Assembly (NCBI GenBank): GCA_034431435.1
Contig: DAOUDG010000110.1
Location: 1 to 17,363 of the forward strand
Source of the DNA: JAHCIE01 sp034431435
GTDB taxonomy: Bacteria; Chloroflexota; Anaerolineae; Epilineales; JAHCIE01
Direction: 5' to 3'
Length of the DNA: 17,363 nucleotides
Below, in pieces: positions 7,640 through 14,394 of this stretch (position 1 is its first letter; each line of letters starts with the position of its first letter). The translations under genes and the position numbers were made by a program. The notes beneath the pieces were generated by a model that was given only the letters and a program-made list of their open reading frames with translations, did no database searches and was not told the DNA's origin.

Positions 7640-8914
7640 TTACGGGTAGATACCACGGATGGTGAGGGCGCTGGCGACGCGATGCACGGCCAGAATCAGG
7701 GCCGCCGTCCGTAGATCGACGCCTTTCTCCTGGGCGATCTTGAGCACATCGTTGAAGCTACGGATCATGATGGCTCGCAAGCGGTCGTTGACCTCGTCCT
7801 CGCTCCAGAACAGGAAGCCGATGTCCTGCACCCACTCGAAGTAGGAGACGGTCACGCCGCCCGCGTTGGCGAGAATATCGGGCACGATGAATACGCCGCG
7901 TCGCTGTAGTATCTCGTCGGCTTCGGGCGTGGTGGGACCGTTCGCGCCCTCGACGATGAGGCTGGCCTGGATGTTGCCTGCGTTGTCGTAGGTGATCTGG
8001 TTCTCCAGCGCGGCGGGGATGAGGATGTCGCACTCGGCGACGAGTAGCTCCTCGTTACTCAGGCGCTGGGCATCGGCGTACTCCGTGACCGTGCCTGTCT
8101 CGCGCAGGGTCTGTAGCACGCGCTCGATGTCCAGGCCGCGCGGGTTGTAGATGGCTCCGTACATGTCGCTGACACCCACGACCTTGCAGCCGTACTGGCT
8201 CGCCATCAACCGCGCCGCCACGGAGCCGACGTTGCCGAACCCCTGCACGATGACGCGCGCGCCCGCCAGGGGCATGTCCAGGTGGTGCGCAGCCTCGCGG
8301 GCCGCGTACATCACGCCACGGCCGGTCGCCTCGGCGCGGCCCAGTGAGCCGCCGACCTCGACGGGCTTGCCGGTGACAACGCCAAGCACCGAGTGGCCCT
8401 GGTGCATGGAGAGGGTATCCATGATCCAGGCCATCGTCTGGGGATTGGTGTTCACGTCAGGGGCGGGGATGTCCTCCTCCTCGCCCACCAGGATGCTGAT
8501 CTCGGTGGCGTAGCGGCGCGTGAGCTTCTCCAACTCACGCTTGGACAATTCGCGAGGATCGACGACGACGCCACCCTTGGCCCCTCCGTAGGGAATGCCG
8601 ACGACGGCGCACTTCCACGTCATCCACATCGCCAGGGCGCGCACCTCGTTGATGTCGACCTGGTGGTGGTAGCGGATGCCACCCTTACTCGGCCCGCGCA
8701 CCAGACTGTGGTGGACGCGGTAGCCCGTGAAGACGCGAGTTGACCCGTCATCCATCTCCACCGGGAAACGCACCGTCAGTTCGCGCTGCGGCCGCTTGAG
8801 GACCTCGGCAACCCCAGGGCTGACATCGATGAACGACAGGGCCTTGTCTAGCTGGATCAGGGCGTTCTCGTAAGGGTTGTGGGTGTGGGCCTGACTTTGC
8901 GTCGGCGTCGACAT
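7640..8914 (-). CDS. gdhA: Glutamate dehydrogenase (Glu/Leu/Phe/Val dehydrogenase family)
   Basis: Interconverts glutamate and 2-oxoglutarate plus ammonia with NAD(P)H. The ATG at 8914 has GGAGGA just upstream (3-4 bases, slightly close); the 36 extra codons of the longer frame are rejected because they lack family similarity. The 424-residue length fits the hexameric small-type enzymes. From this start: K77 in GPSKGGIRY and K101 in WKCAVVGIPYGGAKGG bind substrate, K113 is the catalytic lysine, D153 is in IPAPDVNT, and the Rossmann motif GFGNVG spans 225-230. The Lys/Asp set argues for glutamate as substrate. Cofactor preference cannot be settled by eye. It sits 34 bp after prs in the same unit, third in a run that starts with a nitrilase-like gene, consistent with a nitrogen-assimilation role. 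Confidence 0.95.
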   Translation of the reverse strand: MSTPTQSQAHTHNPYENALIQLDKALSFIDVSPGVAEVLKRPQRELTVRFPVEMDDGSTRVFTGYRVHHSLVRGPSKGGIRYHHQVDINEVRALAMWMTWKCAVVGIPYGGAKGGVVVDPRELSKRELEKLTRRYATEISILVGEEEDIPAPDVNTNPQTMAWIMDTLSMHQGHSVLGVVTGKPVEVGGSLGRAEATGRGVMYAAREAAHHLDMPLAGARVIVQGFGNVGSVAARLMASQYGCKVVGVSDMYGAIYNPRGLDIERVLQTLRETGTVTEYADAQRLSNEELLVAECDILIPAALENQITYDNAGNIQASLIVEGANGPTTPEADEILQRRGVFIVPDILANAGGVTVSYFEWVQDIGFLFWSEDEVNDRLRAIMIRSFNDVLKIAQEKGVDLRTAALILAVHRVASALTIRGIYP

Positions 8915-8948
8915 GAGTCCTCCGGGGTGTGGCGGGGCACGCTGGGGC

Positions 8949-9899
8949 CTAGACGAATAGCTCGCTGATAGACCGGTTGGTTTCGATGCGATCGATGGCC
9001 TGCGCCAACAGAGGCGCAACACTGAGGACGGTGAGCTTGGGAAAGCGCTTCTCGGTTGGGATGGCGATGGTGTCGGTGACGATCAGCCGGGTGATCACGC
9101 TGTCCTGAATCCGTTCCGCTGCGCCAGACGACAGGACAGCGTGGGTGGCGGCGGCGTAGACCTCGGTAGCGCCCTGCTCCATCAGCATGTCGGCGGCCTG
9201 AATGAGCGTGCCGCCGGTGGAAACGATGTCATCGACGAGGATGCAGGTCCGGCCCTCGACCTCGCCGATCATGCCACGCACCTCTGAAACATCGGGGCTA
9301 GGGCGATGCTTCAGGATGATAGCGAAATTCGACTGCGCGCCAAATCGCTCCTGGAAACGCGAGGCGCGGTCCACCGCGCCCTCGTCGGGCGCGACGATGG
9401 CGGTCCTGGCGGTGGGCAGCTGCTGGCTGAGGTAGTCTGCCAGCAATGGGCCGGCGCGCAGGTGATCGACTGGGATGTCGAAGAAGCCCTCGATGGCGCG
9501 GGCGGCCAGGTCGATGGTCAGAACGCGGGCCGCGCCGGCGGTGGCGATGAGATTGGCGACCAGCTTGGCGGAGATTGGCTCGCGGCCAGCGGTCTTCTTC
9601 TCCTGGCGAGCGTAGCTGAAGTAGGGAATGACGGCCGTGATGCGCTGTACCGACGCGCGGCGCAGGGCGTCGATGATAACTAGAAGCTCCATCAGATGAT
9701 GGTTGACGGGGGCGCTGGTGGGCTGGATGACGAACACGTCGGCGCCGCGCACGTTGCTGTGGACCTGGACGCGGATTTCGCCATCGCTGAATGTGCTGAC
9801 GGTCGCTTCGCACAGGGGAAGCTGGAGGTGTCGGGCAATCGCATCGGCGAGGGGTCGATTGGCGTTGCCTGACAGCAAGACGAGATAGCCTGATTGCAT
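8949..9899 (-). CDS. prs: Ribose-phosphate pyrophosphokinase (PRPP synthetase), with His-to-Ala change
   Basis: Makes 5-phosphoribosyl diphosphate from ribose 5-phosphate and ATP for nucleotide, histidine, tryptophan and NAD synthesis. The start at 9899 is set by GGAGG five bases upstream and by the family N-terminus; the 64-codon upstream extension is not credible. The 316-residue length is normal. Seen: FSDGEIRV (37-44), the YARQEKKTAGREPISAKLVANL block (96-117), flexible-loop K197 and R199 in LKHRPSP, GFFDIPVDHLRAG (138-150), and the PRPP-binding loop LVDDIVSTGGT (221-231). Oddities: the near-invariant His of the DLHA motif is Ala132 (DLAARAIEG), the loop reads KHR rather than KRR, and the PRPP loop has Ser where bacterial enzymes usually have Asp (DTGGT or DTAGT). 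It is therefore a divergent copy; a second, standard prs may exist elsewhere. It lies 28 bp after the nitrilase-like gene and 34 bp before gdh. Confidence 0.9.
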   Translation of the reverse strand: MQSGYLVLLSGNANRPLADAIARHLQLPLCEATVSTFSDGEIRVQVHSNVRGADVFVIQPTSAPVNHHLMELLVIIDALRRASVQRITAVIPYFSYARQEKKTAGREPISAKLVANLIATAGAARVLTIDLAARAIEGFFDIPVDHLRAGPLLADYLSQQLPTARTAIVAPDEGAVDRASRFQERFGAQSNFAIILKHRPSPDVSEVRGMIGEVEGRTCILVDDIVSTGGTLIQAADMLMEQGATEVYAAATHAVLSSGAAERIQDSVITRLIVTDTIAIPTEKRFPKLTVLSVAPLLAQAIDRIETNRSISELFV

Positions 9900-9927
9900 C
9901 GCCGCCTCCAGAGGATAGCCGCGGCGG

Positions 9928-10740
9928 CTAGTACTTCCGCACCAGGGAGCGGTAGACGGCCGGCTGGCGGCTCTGGATGATTTGGAATTCTTCGCGATAA
10001 CGCCGCACCAGATCGAGATCGATACGGGCCACGCCATAGCCCTCGCCAGGCTCGTCCACCAGCGCCAGCGCCTCACCGCGCGGCCCAACAATCATGCTCT
10101 GGCCGAAGAAGGTGAGGGTGACTTCTTCGCCGACACGGTTGGCGGCGGCAACGAAGATGGAGTTCTCGAAGGCGCGCGCAACATTGTAGGCGCGCCACTC
10201 CTCGGCGTGTGGCTCTTCCCAATTGGCGAGGACGAGCAGCAACTCGGCGCCGTCGAGGGCCAGGCTGCGGGCGGCCTCCGGGAAGGCCTGATCCCAGCCG
10301 ATGAGCATTCCCACGTCGCCGAAAGCCGTTTCGAAGACGGGCAGGCGGAAGCCGGGGCGGAAGGTCATACGCTCTTCGCCCTTGAGGTGAATCTTGCGGT
10401 AGTCGCCGAGGACTTCGCCCTCATTGCTGATCAGAATCGCGGCGTTATAGAGAACCGACTCCACTTTCTCTTTGATGACCATGCCGAAGGCAATGTGGGT
10501 GTTGAACTCGCGGGCACGTTGGGCCATGATGTTGGCGCTGGGGCCAGGGATGCGCTCGGCCAGATCGGTGAACCCCACGCCGACCTCGTAGCCGGTCGTC
10601 ATCAGCTCCGGGAAGACGATGAGATCGACTTTTTGGCGGCGAGAGATTTCGTCGATGATGTCGGACATGTGGGCGAGGTTCTGCTGAATCGAGCCTAGCT
10701 CTGGCTTGGCCTGGACCACCGCCACGGTCACTTCGCGCAT
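9928..10740 (-). CDS. Nitrilase-superfamily (carbon-nitrogen hydrolase) protein lacking the catalytic Cys
   Basis: A 270-residue protein of normal length for the CN_hydrolase fold, whose members hydrolyse amides or nitriles with a Glu-Lys-Cys triad. Glu45 (VFPEL) and Lys116 (YRKIHL) are present, as is the family block around residues 144-158. In that block the usual ICWD or ICYD reads IGWDQAFPEAARSLAL, so Gly148 replaces the nucleophile. The codon is GGC (plus-strand bases 10297-10299), one base from the Cys codon TGC. The rest of the protein is well conserved and the frame is intact, so it may be a non-hydrolytic binding protein, an enzyme with other chemistry, or a recent mutation or sequence error. 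AGGA lies 9 bases before the ATG. It is the first gene of the unit with prs and gdh, behind the palindromic promoter at 10795-10823. Confidence 0.86.
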   Translation of the reverse strand: MREVTVAVVQAKPELGSIQQNLAHMSDIIDEISRRQKVDLIVFPELMTTGYEVGVGFTDLAERIPGPSANIMAQRAREFNTHIAFGMVIKEKVESVLYNAAILISNEGEVLGDYRKIHLKGEERMTFRPGFRLPVFETAFGDVGMLIGWDQAFPEAARSLALDGAELLLVLANWEEPHAEEWRAYNVARAFENSIFVAAANRVGEEVTLTFFGQSMIVGPRGEALALVDEPGEGYGVARIDLDLVRRYREEFQIIQSRQPAVYRSLVRKY

Positions 10741-10794
10741 TCAGGGTGTCCTTCGCTGCTATTATGGAGAAGACATCGTGGAGTCGATGGGCGA

Positions 10795-10823
10795 ATTGTA
10801 CCCTGTGGCACAGGGCTAGTCAA
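10795..10823 (-). promoter_or_regulatory. Sigma-70-type promoter of the nitrilase-like/prs/gdh unit
   Basis: On the minus strand TTGACT (10818-10823) and TACAAT (10795-10800) are separated by exactly 17 bp. The predicted start is near 10788, giving a leader of roughly 48 bases before the ATG at 10740. It is the best promoter candidate for the leftward array. Confidence 0.72.
10801..10815. promoter_or_regulatory. Perfect 15-bp palindrome inside the promoter spacer (candidate operator)
   Basis: CCCTGTG-G-CACAGGG is a perfect 7+1+7 inverted repeat that fills most of the 17-bp spacer and abuts the -10 box. A repressor bound here would exclude RNA polymerase. I cannot assign a regulator: the half-site resembles no binding site I can name with confidence, and no transcription-factor gene is adjacent. 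Confidence 0.6.
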
Positions 10824-10890
10824 AACTCCGACGCGCCGAAATGGAGGGGCGCGGACGAACGCGACCAGAAGAGAACGCGCGGGTCGGGAG

Positions 10891-10900
10891 AAGCATGCTT
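10891..10900. promoter_or_regulatory. 10-bp palindrome AAGCATGCTT upstream of the inositol monophosphatase gene
   Basis: A perfect 10-bp dyad in the divergent intergenic region, 6 bp upstream of the weak -35 candidate for the rightward gene. It could be a regulator site, though palindromes this short also occur by chance. Confidence 0.25.
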
Positions 10901-10905
10901 GCGTC

Positions 10906-10934
10906 TTGCCGCCCTCCCCCAGGTGTGCTACCCT
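10906..10934 (+). promoter_or_regulatory. Weak promoter candidate for the rightward inositol monophosphatase unit
   Basis: TTGCCG (10906-10911), a 17-bp spacer and TACCCT (10929-10934). Matches are modest and the resulting leader would be very short (about 9 bases before the ATG at 10950), so this is only a candidate. Confidence 0.25.
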
Positions 10935-10949
10935 ATGCCTGAGGCGCTT

Positions 10950-11756
10950 ATGAACGACATTCTGCAATTTGCGATTGAAACAAGCCAGGCGGCGGGGGCA
11001 ACGCTGCGCGAGCGCTACGAGGGTGACGTGACGGTGCGCTCGAAGTCGTCGGCGGTTGACCTGGTCACGGATGTGGACCAGGCCGCCGAGGCGCTCATCC
11101 TGGGCCGCATCCGCGAGCGTTATCCCGACCACCGGATCTTCTCCGAGGAGAGCGTCCACGACGCCGGTGTCTTCGCGGGCGACGCGCCGGTGTGGGCGGT
11201 GGATCCGCTGGACGGCACGGTCAACTACGCCCACGGCGTGCCCATCTTCGCCGTGTCGCTGGCGCTGCTGATTGGTGGGCGGCCCGCGCTGGGCGTCATT
11301 GTCGATCCGATGCGGGACGAGACGTTCACTGTCGAGCGCGGTCAGGGGGCGTTCGTCAACGGGCGTCGGCTGCGTGTCAGCGAGACCGACAACCTGGGCG
11401 CGGCGCTGCTGGCGACGGGCTTCCCCTACTCCCGCGCCACGGACCCCGACAATAACCTGGACGCCTTCGACTATCTCGTGCCCCGCACCCGTGGCGTGCG
11501 CCGCGCCGGATCGGCGGCCCTCGACCTGGCGTGGCTGGCGGCGGGGCGTTTCGACGCCTACTGGGAGCTGGGCCTCGAGCCTTACGATTGGGCGGCGGGC
11601 TGGCTGCTGGTGGAGGCGGCGGGCGGGCGCGTGACGGACTTTGCCGGGCGGCCGTGGGGTATCCACGCTGGCCCGTCGCGCCTGGCCGCCAGCAACGGCT
11701 TGCTACATGCTGCGCTGCTGGCGGCGCTGCGCGAGGCGCGCCAGGGTAACGTGTAA
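10950..11756 (+). CDS. Inositol monophosphatase family phosphatase
   Basis: A Mg-dependent phosphatase of the inositol monophosphatase/SuhB/CysQ superfamily, 268 residues. The ATG at 10950 is chosen because GAGG lies 5 bases upstream (10941-10944); an ATG at 10935 is possible, but the long upstream frame is non-coding in character. Metal-binding and active-site marks are FSEES (Glu66/67), WAVDPLDGTVNYAHG with D85, D88, G89 and T90, and the C-terminal EPYDWAAGWLLVEAAGG with D213. These are the canonical motifs in order. Natural substrates in this family include inositol phosphates, histidinol phosphate and 3'-phosphoadenosine 5'-phosphate, and sequence alone does not separate them here. The gene opens the rightward cluster; the methyltransferase follows after 15 bp and is probably cotranscribed. 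Confidence 0.92.
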   Translation: MNDILQFAIETSQAAGATLRERYEGDVTVRSKSSAVDLVTDVDQAAEALILGRIRERYPDHRIFSEESVHDAGVFAGDAPVWAVDPLDGTVNYAHGVPIFAVSLALLIGGRPALGVIVDPMRDETFTVERGQGAFVNGRRLRVSETDNLGAALLATGFPYSRATDPDNNLDAFDYLVPRTRGVRRAGSAALDLAWLAAGRFDAYWELGLEPYDWAAGWLLVEAAGGRVTDFAGRPWGIHAGPSRLAASNGLLHAALLAALREARQGNV

Positions 11757-11771
11757 TGAGGTGAGGGAGCC

Positions 11772-12935
11772 ATGCGTAAAGACATCGTGACGCTGCTGCG
11801 CGAGTTGGAGCAACGCGACGCCGCGGAGCGCGCCCAGGGGATGCCCCGCGCCGAGCGGGCGCGCAACTTGCGCCCTGAGGCGGGTCGCTTCCTCAATCTG
11901 CTGGTCAAGATTGCCCGCCCGAAGCTCATCGTCGAGGTGGGCACGTCCAACGGCTACTCGACGCTCTGGCTGGCCGAGGCGGCGCAGGCGGTCGGCGGTA
12001 GCGTGGTGAGCCTGGAGACGCGCGAGGCTCGCCACCACGAGGCCCAGGCCAATCTGGCGCGGGCGGGGCTGGCCGACGTGGCCGATCTCCGCCTGGCCGA
12101 CGCCCACGAGGCGATTCCCGGCATCAAGGGACCGTTCGACCTGGCCTTCCTCGATGCCGAGAAAGAGGACTACGTGGCCCTGGCCGAGCGGCTGTTGCCC
12201 AAGCTGCCGTGGGGCGGGCTGCTCGTCGCGGACAACATCACCTCCCACGCCGAGACGAAGCCCTATCTGGACATGCTGGCCGCCGACGCGAGCCTGCTGA
12301 CGACGGTCGTGCCCGTGGGTCATGGCCTGGCTGTCACGATGAAGCTGGGCAAGCCTTTCCCCGAGGCCTTTGTTACCACGCTGGCCGCGCAGGAGGAGCG
12401 GGCGCGCACGCAGAAGGGTCTGACGCAGGTTCCCCGCGACGTGGGCGCGTTGCTGTACATGCTGACCCGGCTGAGCGGGGCGAAACGCATCCTGGAGCTT
12501 GGCATGGCGGGTGGCTACTCGACCCTGTGGCTGGCCCAGGCGGCGCAGGCCACCAAGGGGCGCGTGACCACTATCGAGCGCGACGCGGCGAAGGTGAACA
12601 TGGCGCGCCGCAACTTCAGCCTGGTGGGTGTGGCCGACAAGGTGACGATTGAGATGGGCGATGCCGAGCGCGCCCTGGATCGCGTGCAAGGCCCGTTCGA
12701 CCTCATCTTCTTCGACGCCGACTCCGCCGATCAGATCGACTATCTGGATGCGCTGCTGCCTGCCGTGACGGCCGGAGGGTTGCTGGTGTCCAACAATCAC
12801 TTGACCAATCCCATCGACCTGGCCGACTACACTGCCTACGTTCGGTCCGCGCCCGACCTGGAAAGCCTGCTGCTTCCCCTGGGCGCGGGCATCGAGCTGA
12901 CCTGGAAGGTGCGCCCGCGCCGCGCGGGTCTTTGA
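11772..12935 (+). CDS. Tandem-duplicated SAM-dependent O-methyltransferase (two COMT-like domains)
   Basis: A 387-residue protein made of two homologous class I methyltransferase domains, where ordinary family members have one of about 210-220 residues. Domain 1 (about 25-195): motif I VEVGTSNGYSTLWLAEAAQA (54-73), acidic E82, LDAEK with D128 and K131, and VADN with D154 and N155. These are the metal and catalytic positions of catechol-type O-methyltransferases. Domain 2 (about 210-381): LELGMAGGYSTLWLAQAAQA (241-260), E269, then FDADS with D315 but Ser318 at the Lys position, and SNN with N341 replacing the Asp. Domain 2 thus keeps the SAM site but loses key catalytic residues. The near-repeat of GYSTLWLA-AAQA indicates duplication within one gene. 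GAGGGAG precedes the ATG, and the upstream stop is 15 bp away. The substrate is unknown. Confidence 0.88.
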   Translation: MRKDIVTLLRELEQRDAAERAQGMPRAERARNLRPEAGRFLNLLVKIARPKLIVEVGTSNGYSTLWLAEAAQAVGGSVVSLETREARHHEAQANLARAGLADVADLRLADAHEAIPGIKGPFDLAFLDAEKEDYVALAERLLPKLPWGGLLVADNITSHAETKPYLDMLAADASLLTTVVPVGHGLAVTMKLGKPFPEAFVTTLAAQEERARTQKGLTQVPRDVGALLYMLTRLSGAKRILELGMAGGYSTLWLAQAAQATKGRVTTIERDAAKVNMARRNFSLVGVADKVTIEMGDAERALDRVQGPFDLIFFDADSADQIDYLDALLPAVTAGGLLVSNNHLTNPIDLADYTAYVRSAPDLESLLLPLGAGIELTWKVRPRRAGL

Positions 12936-12997
12936 CTATCATCTGAGTCGGGCGCACTTCTCATGGGCCTGACTGACGCATCACGATGGAGGGCGGC

Positions 12998-14338
12998 ATG
13001 GTGGACGACAAGGTGGCCCCCGACTCCGCAGCCAAGGGCAGCGATGACCTTGCGGCGACTTCACAGGATCTTCGCCATCGAGCGGCCGACATCATTGATT
13101 CGGTCAACTCCCAGTTGGACGCCCTCGAGCAGTCGGGCCAGATGGACAAGATTGCCGCGGCGGGTCAAAAGATGCCAGGACCGGTTGGCATGCTCTTCAA
13201 GGTCATCGACTCCGTCGACCCCAACGTAGTCAAGGCCACGGTGGACAAGGCGCGCCGCGAGAACCCCAAGCTCAGCAACAAGGAAGTGGCCCAGAAGCTG
13301 ACCCGCGACAAGGCCATCGCCACGGGCGCCATGGGCGCGACCACCTCCCTGGTGGCGCTGGTGCCGGGCGTGGGCACGCTGGCCGCCCTCGGCGTTGGCG
13401 TGACAGCCGATCTGGTGGCTACCTTCCGTCTCCAAACCGAGCTGGTCATGGAAATTGCCTATCTCACCGACCATGACCTGTCGCCCACCGAACGCCGTAA
13501 CGCCGTGCTGGCGATCACCGGGCTGGGGGTGGGCCTCGACGCAGTGGCGAAGCGGATAGGGACCAAAGTGGCTATCGAGGTGGGTGAGAGGTACGCCAGC
13601 AGGGCGGTACTGAAGGCGATTCCCGTGGCGGGCATCTTCGCCTCAGCGGGCGTCAATGTCCTGGCGACCAAGATTGTGGGCGATCGCGCCTATGCCTACT
13701 TCAGCGGCGAGCCGCTTGTCCCCTTCACCGAGCAGATCACCCACGCCAGCGACGCTGTGGAGCTTCAGGCGCAGAAAGTGTGGCAGGCGGCGCAGGCGGG
13801 GGCCGCCTCTCTGTCGGCCTCGGCCGGCCCGGCCTCCGCGAAAGCCAGGGAAGCGGTGACGACCCGCCCCGACCTGGGTGAGGCCAAAGATGCGGCGATC
13901 GCCAGGGCCAGGGAAATCGCCGATGCGACGGGCCCCAAGCTGAGCGCGGCGAAGGATGCCGCCGCCGAGAAGGCGAAGGGGGTGGCCGACGCCGCCGCCC
14001 CGCATCTGGACAAGGCCAGGGAGGCGGCGGCCAACCTGCCCGTCGTTGGCCCGGCCGCGTCGGCCGTCGGCGGCAAGGCGAAGGAAGCCGCCGACGCGGC
14101 GGCCCCGAAGGTCGATGACGTGCGGGAGGCTGTGTCGACGGCCATGCAGGATTTCGTGAGTCGGTGGCGGCGGGAGGCCGAAGAGGGCGAGCCACCCGAC
14201 GCCGAGTCCGAGGAGGCGCAGTCCTTCGCCAGCCGTCTCATCGAGCGCGCCAACCAGTCCGCCCAATGGGCAGCGCGCAAGCTGCGCCGCGAAGATGACG
14301 AGGACGACACGGACGACGAGGAGTCGAGCACGGCATGA
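12998..14338 (+). CDS. EcsC/DUF697-like protein with LEA-like alanine-rich tail
   Basis: A 446-residue protein. The ATG at 12998 is preferred over 12986 because GGAGG falls 5 bases before it. Residues of about 104-240 contain two Gly/Ala-rich hydrophobic stretches (about 106-146, with LVPGVGTLAALGVGVTADL and LQTELVMEIAYL; and about 203-228, with AIPVAGIFASAGVNVLATKI) with conserved-looking DHDLSPTERR between them. This resembles EcsC-family and related DUF697 helical, membrane-associating domains. From about 260 to 380 it is built of Ala/Lys/Asp-rich heptad- or 11-mer-like repeats (AKDAAAEKAKGVADAAAP, KAKEAADAAAPKVDDVREA), like LEA or apolipoprotein-type amphipathic helices. The last 25 residues are highly acidic. 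No catalytic motif is visible. A membrane-binding stress or envelope role is a guess. The family call is moderate. It is 62 bp after the methyltransferase and 56 bp before the dehydrogenase gene. Confidence 0.65.
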   Translation: MVDDKVAPDSAAKGSDDLAATSQDLRHRAADIIDSVNSQLDALEQSGQMDKIAAAGQKMPGPVGMLFKVIDSVDPNVVKATVDKARRENPKLSNKEVAQKLTRDKAIATGAMGATTSLVALVPGVGTLAALGVGVTADLVATFRLQTELVMEIAYLTDHDLSPTERRNAVLAITGLGVGLDAVAKRIGTKVAIEVGERYASRAVLKAIPVAGIFASAGVNVLATKIVGDRAYAYFSGEPLVPFTEQITHASDAVELQAQKVWQAAQAGAASLSASAGPASAKAREAVTTRPDLGEAKDAAIARAREIADATGPKLSAAKDAAAEKAKGVADAAAPHLDKAREAAANLPVVGPAASAVGGKAKEAADAAAPKVDDVREAVSTAMQDFVSRWRREAEEGEPPDAESEEAQSFASRLIERANQSAQWAARKLRREDDEDDTDDEESSTA

Positions 14339-14394
14339 GCGGGCGGCGCGCGACGGTCCCGGGGACACGCCGCGCACCGCTGTGGGAGGCGATT

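Noticed and set aside
7605..7642. Possible intrinsic terminator after gdh
   Set aside because: The only stem (ACGGAG/CTCCGT) has a 15-base loop and no following T-run.
11703..12800. Minus-strand open frame of 365 codons
   Set aside because: Antisense to the tandem methyltransferase, with His/Gln/Arg-rich low-complexity sequence and no recognisable motif.
13643..14377. Minus-strand open frame of 244 codons
   Set aside because: Antisense to the Ala/Lys-rich tail of the EcsC-like gene; its Gly/Arg-rich product reflects the repeat composition.
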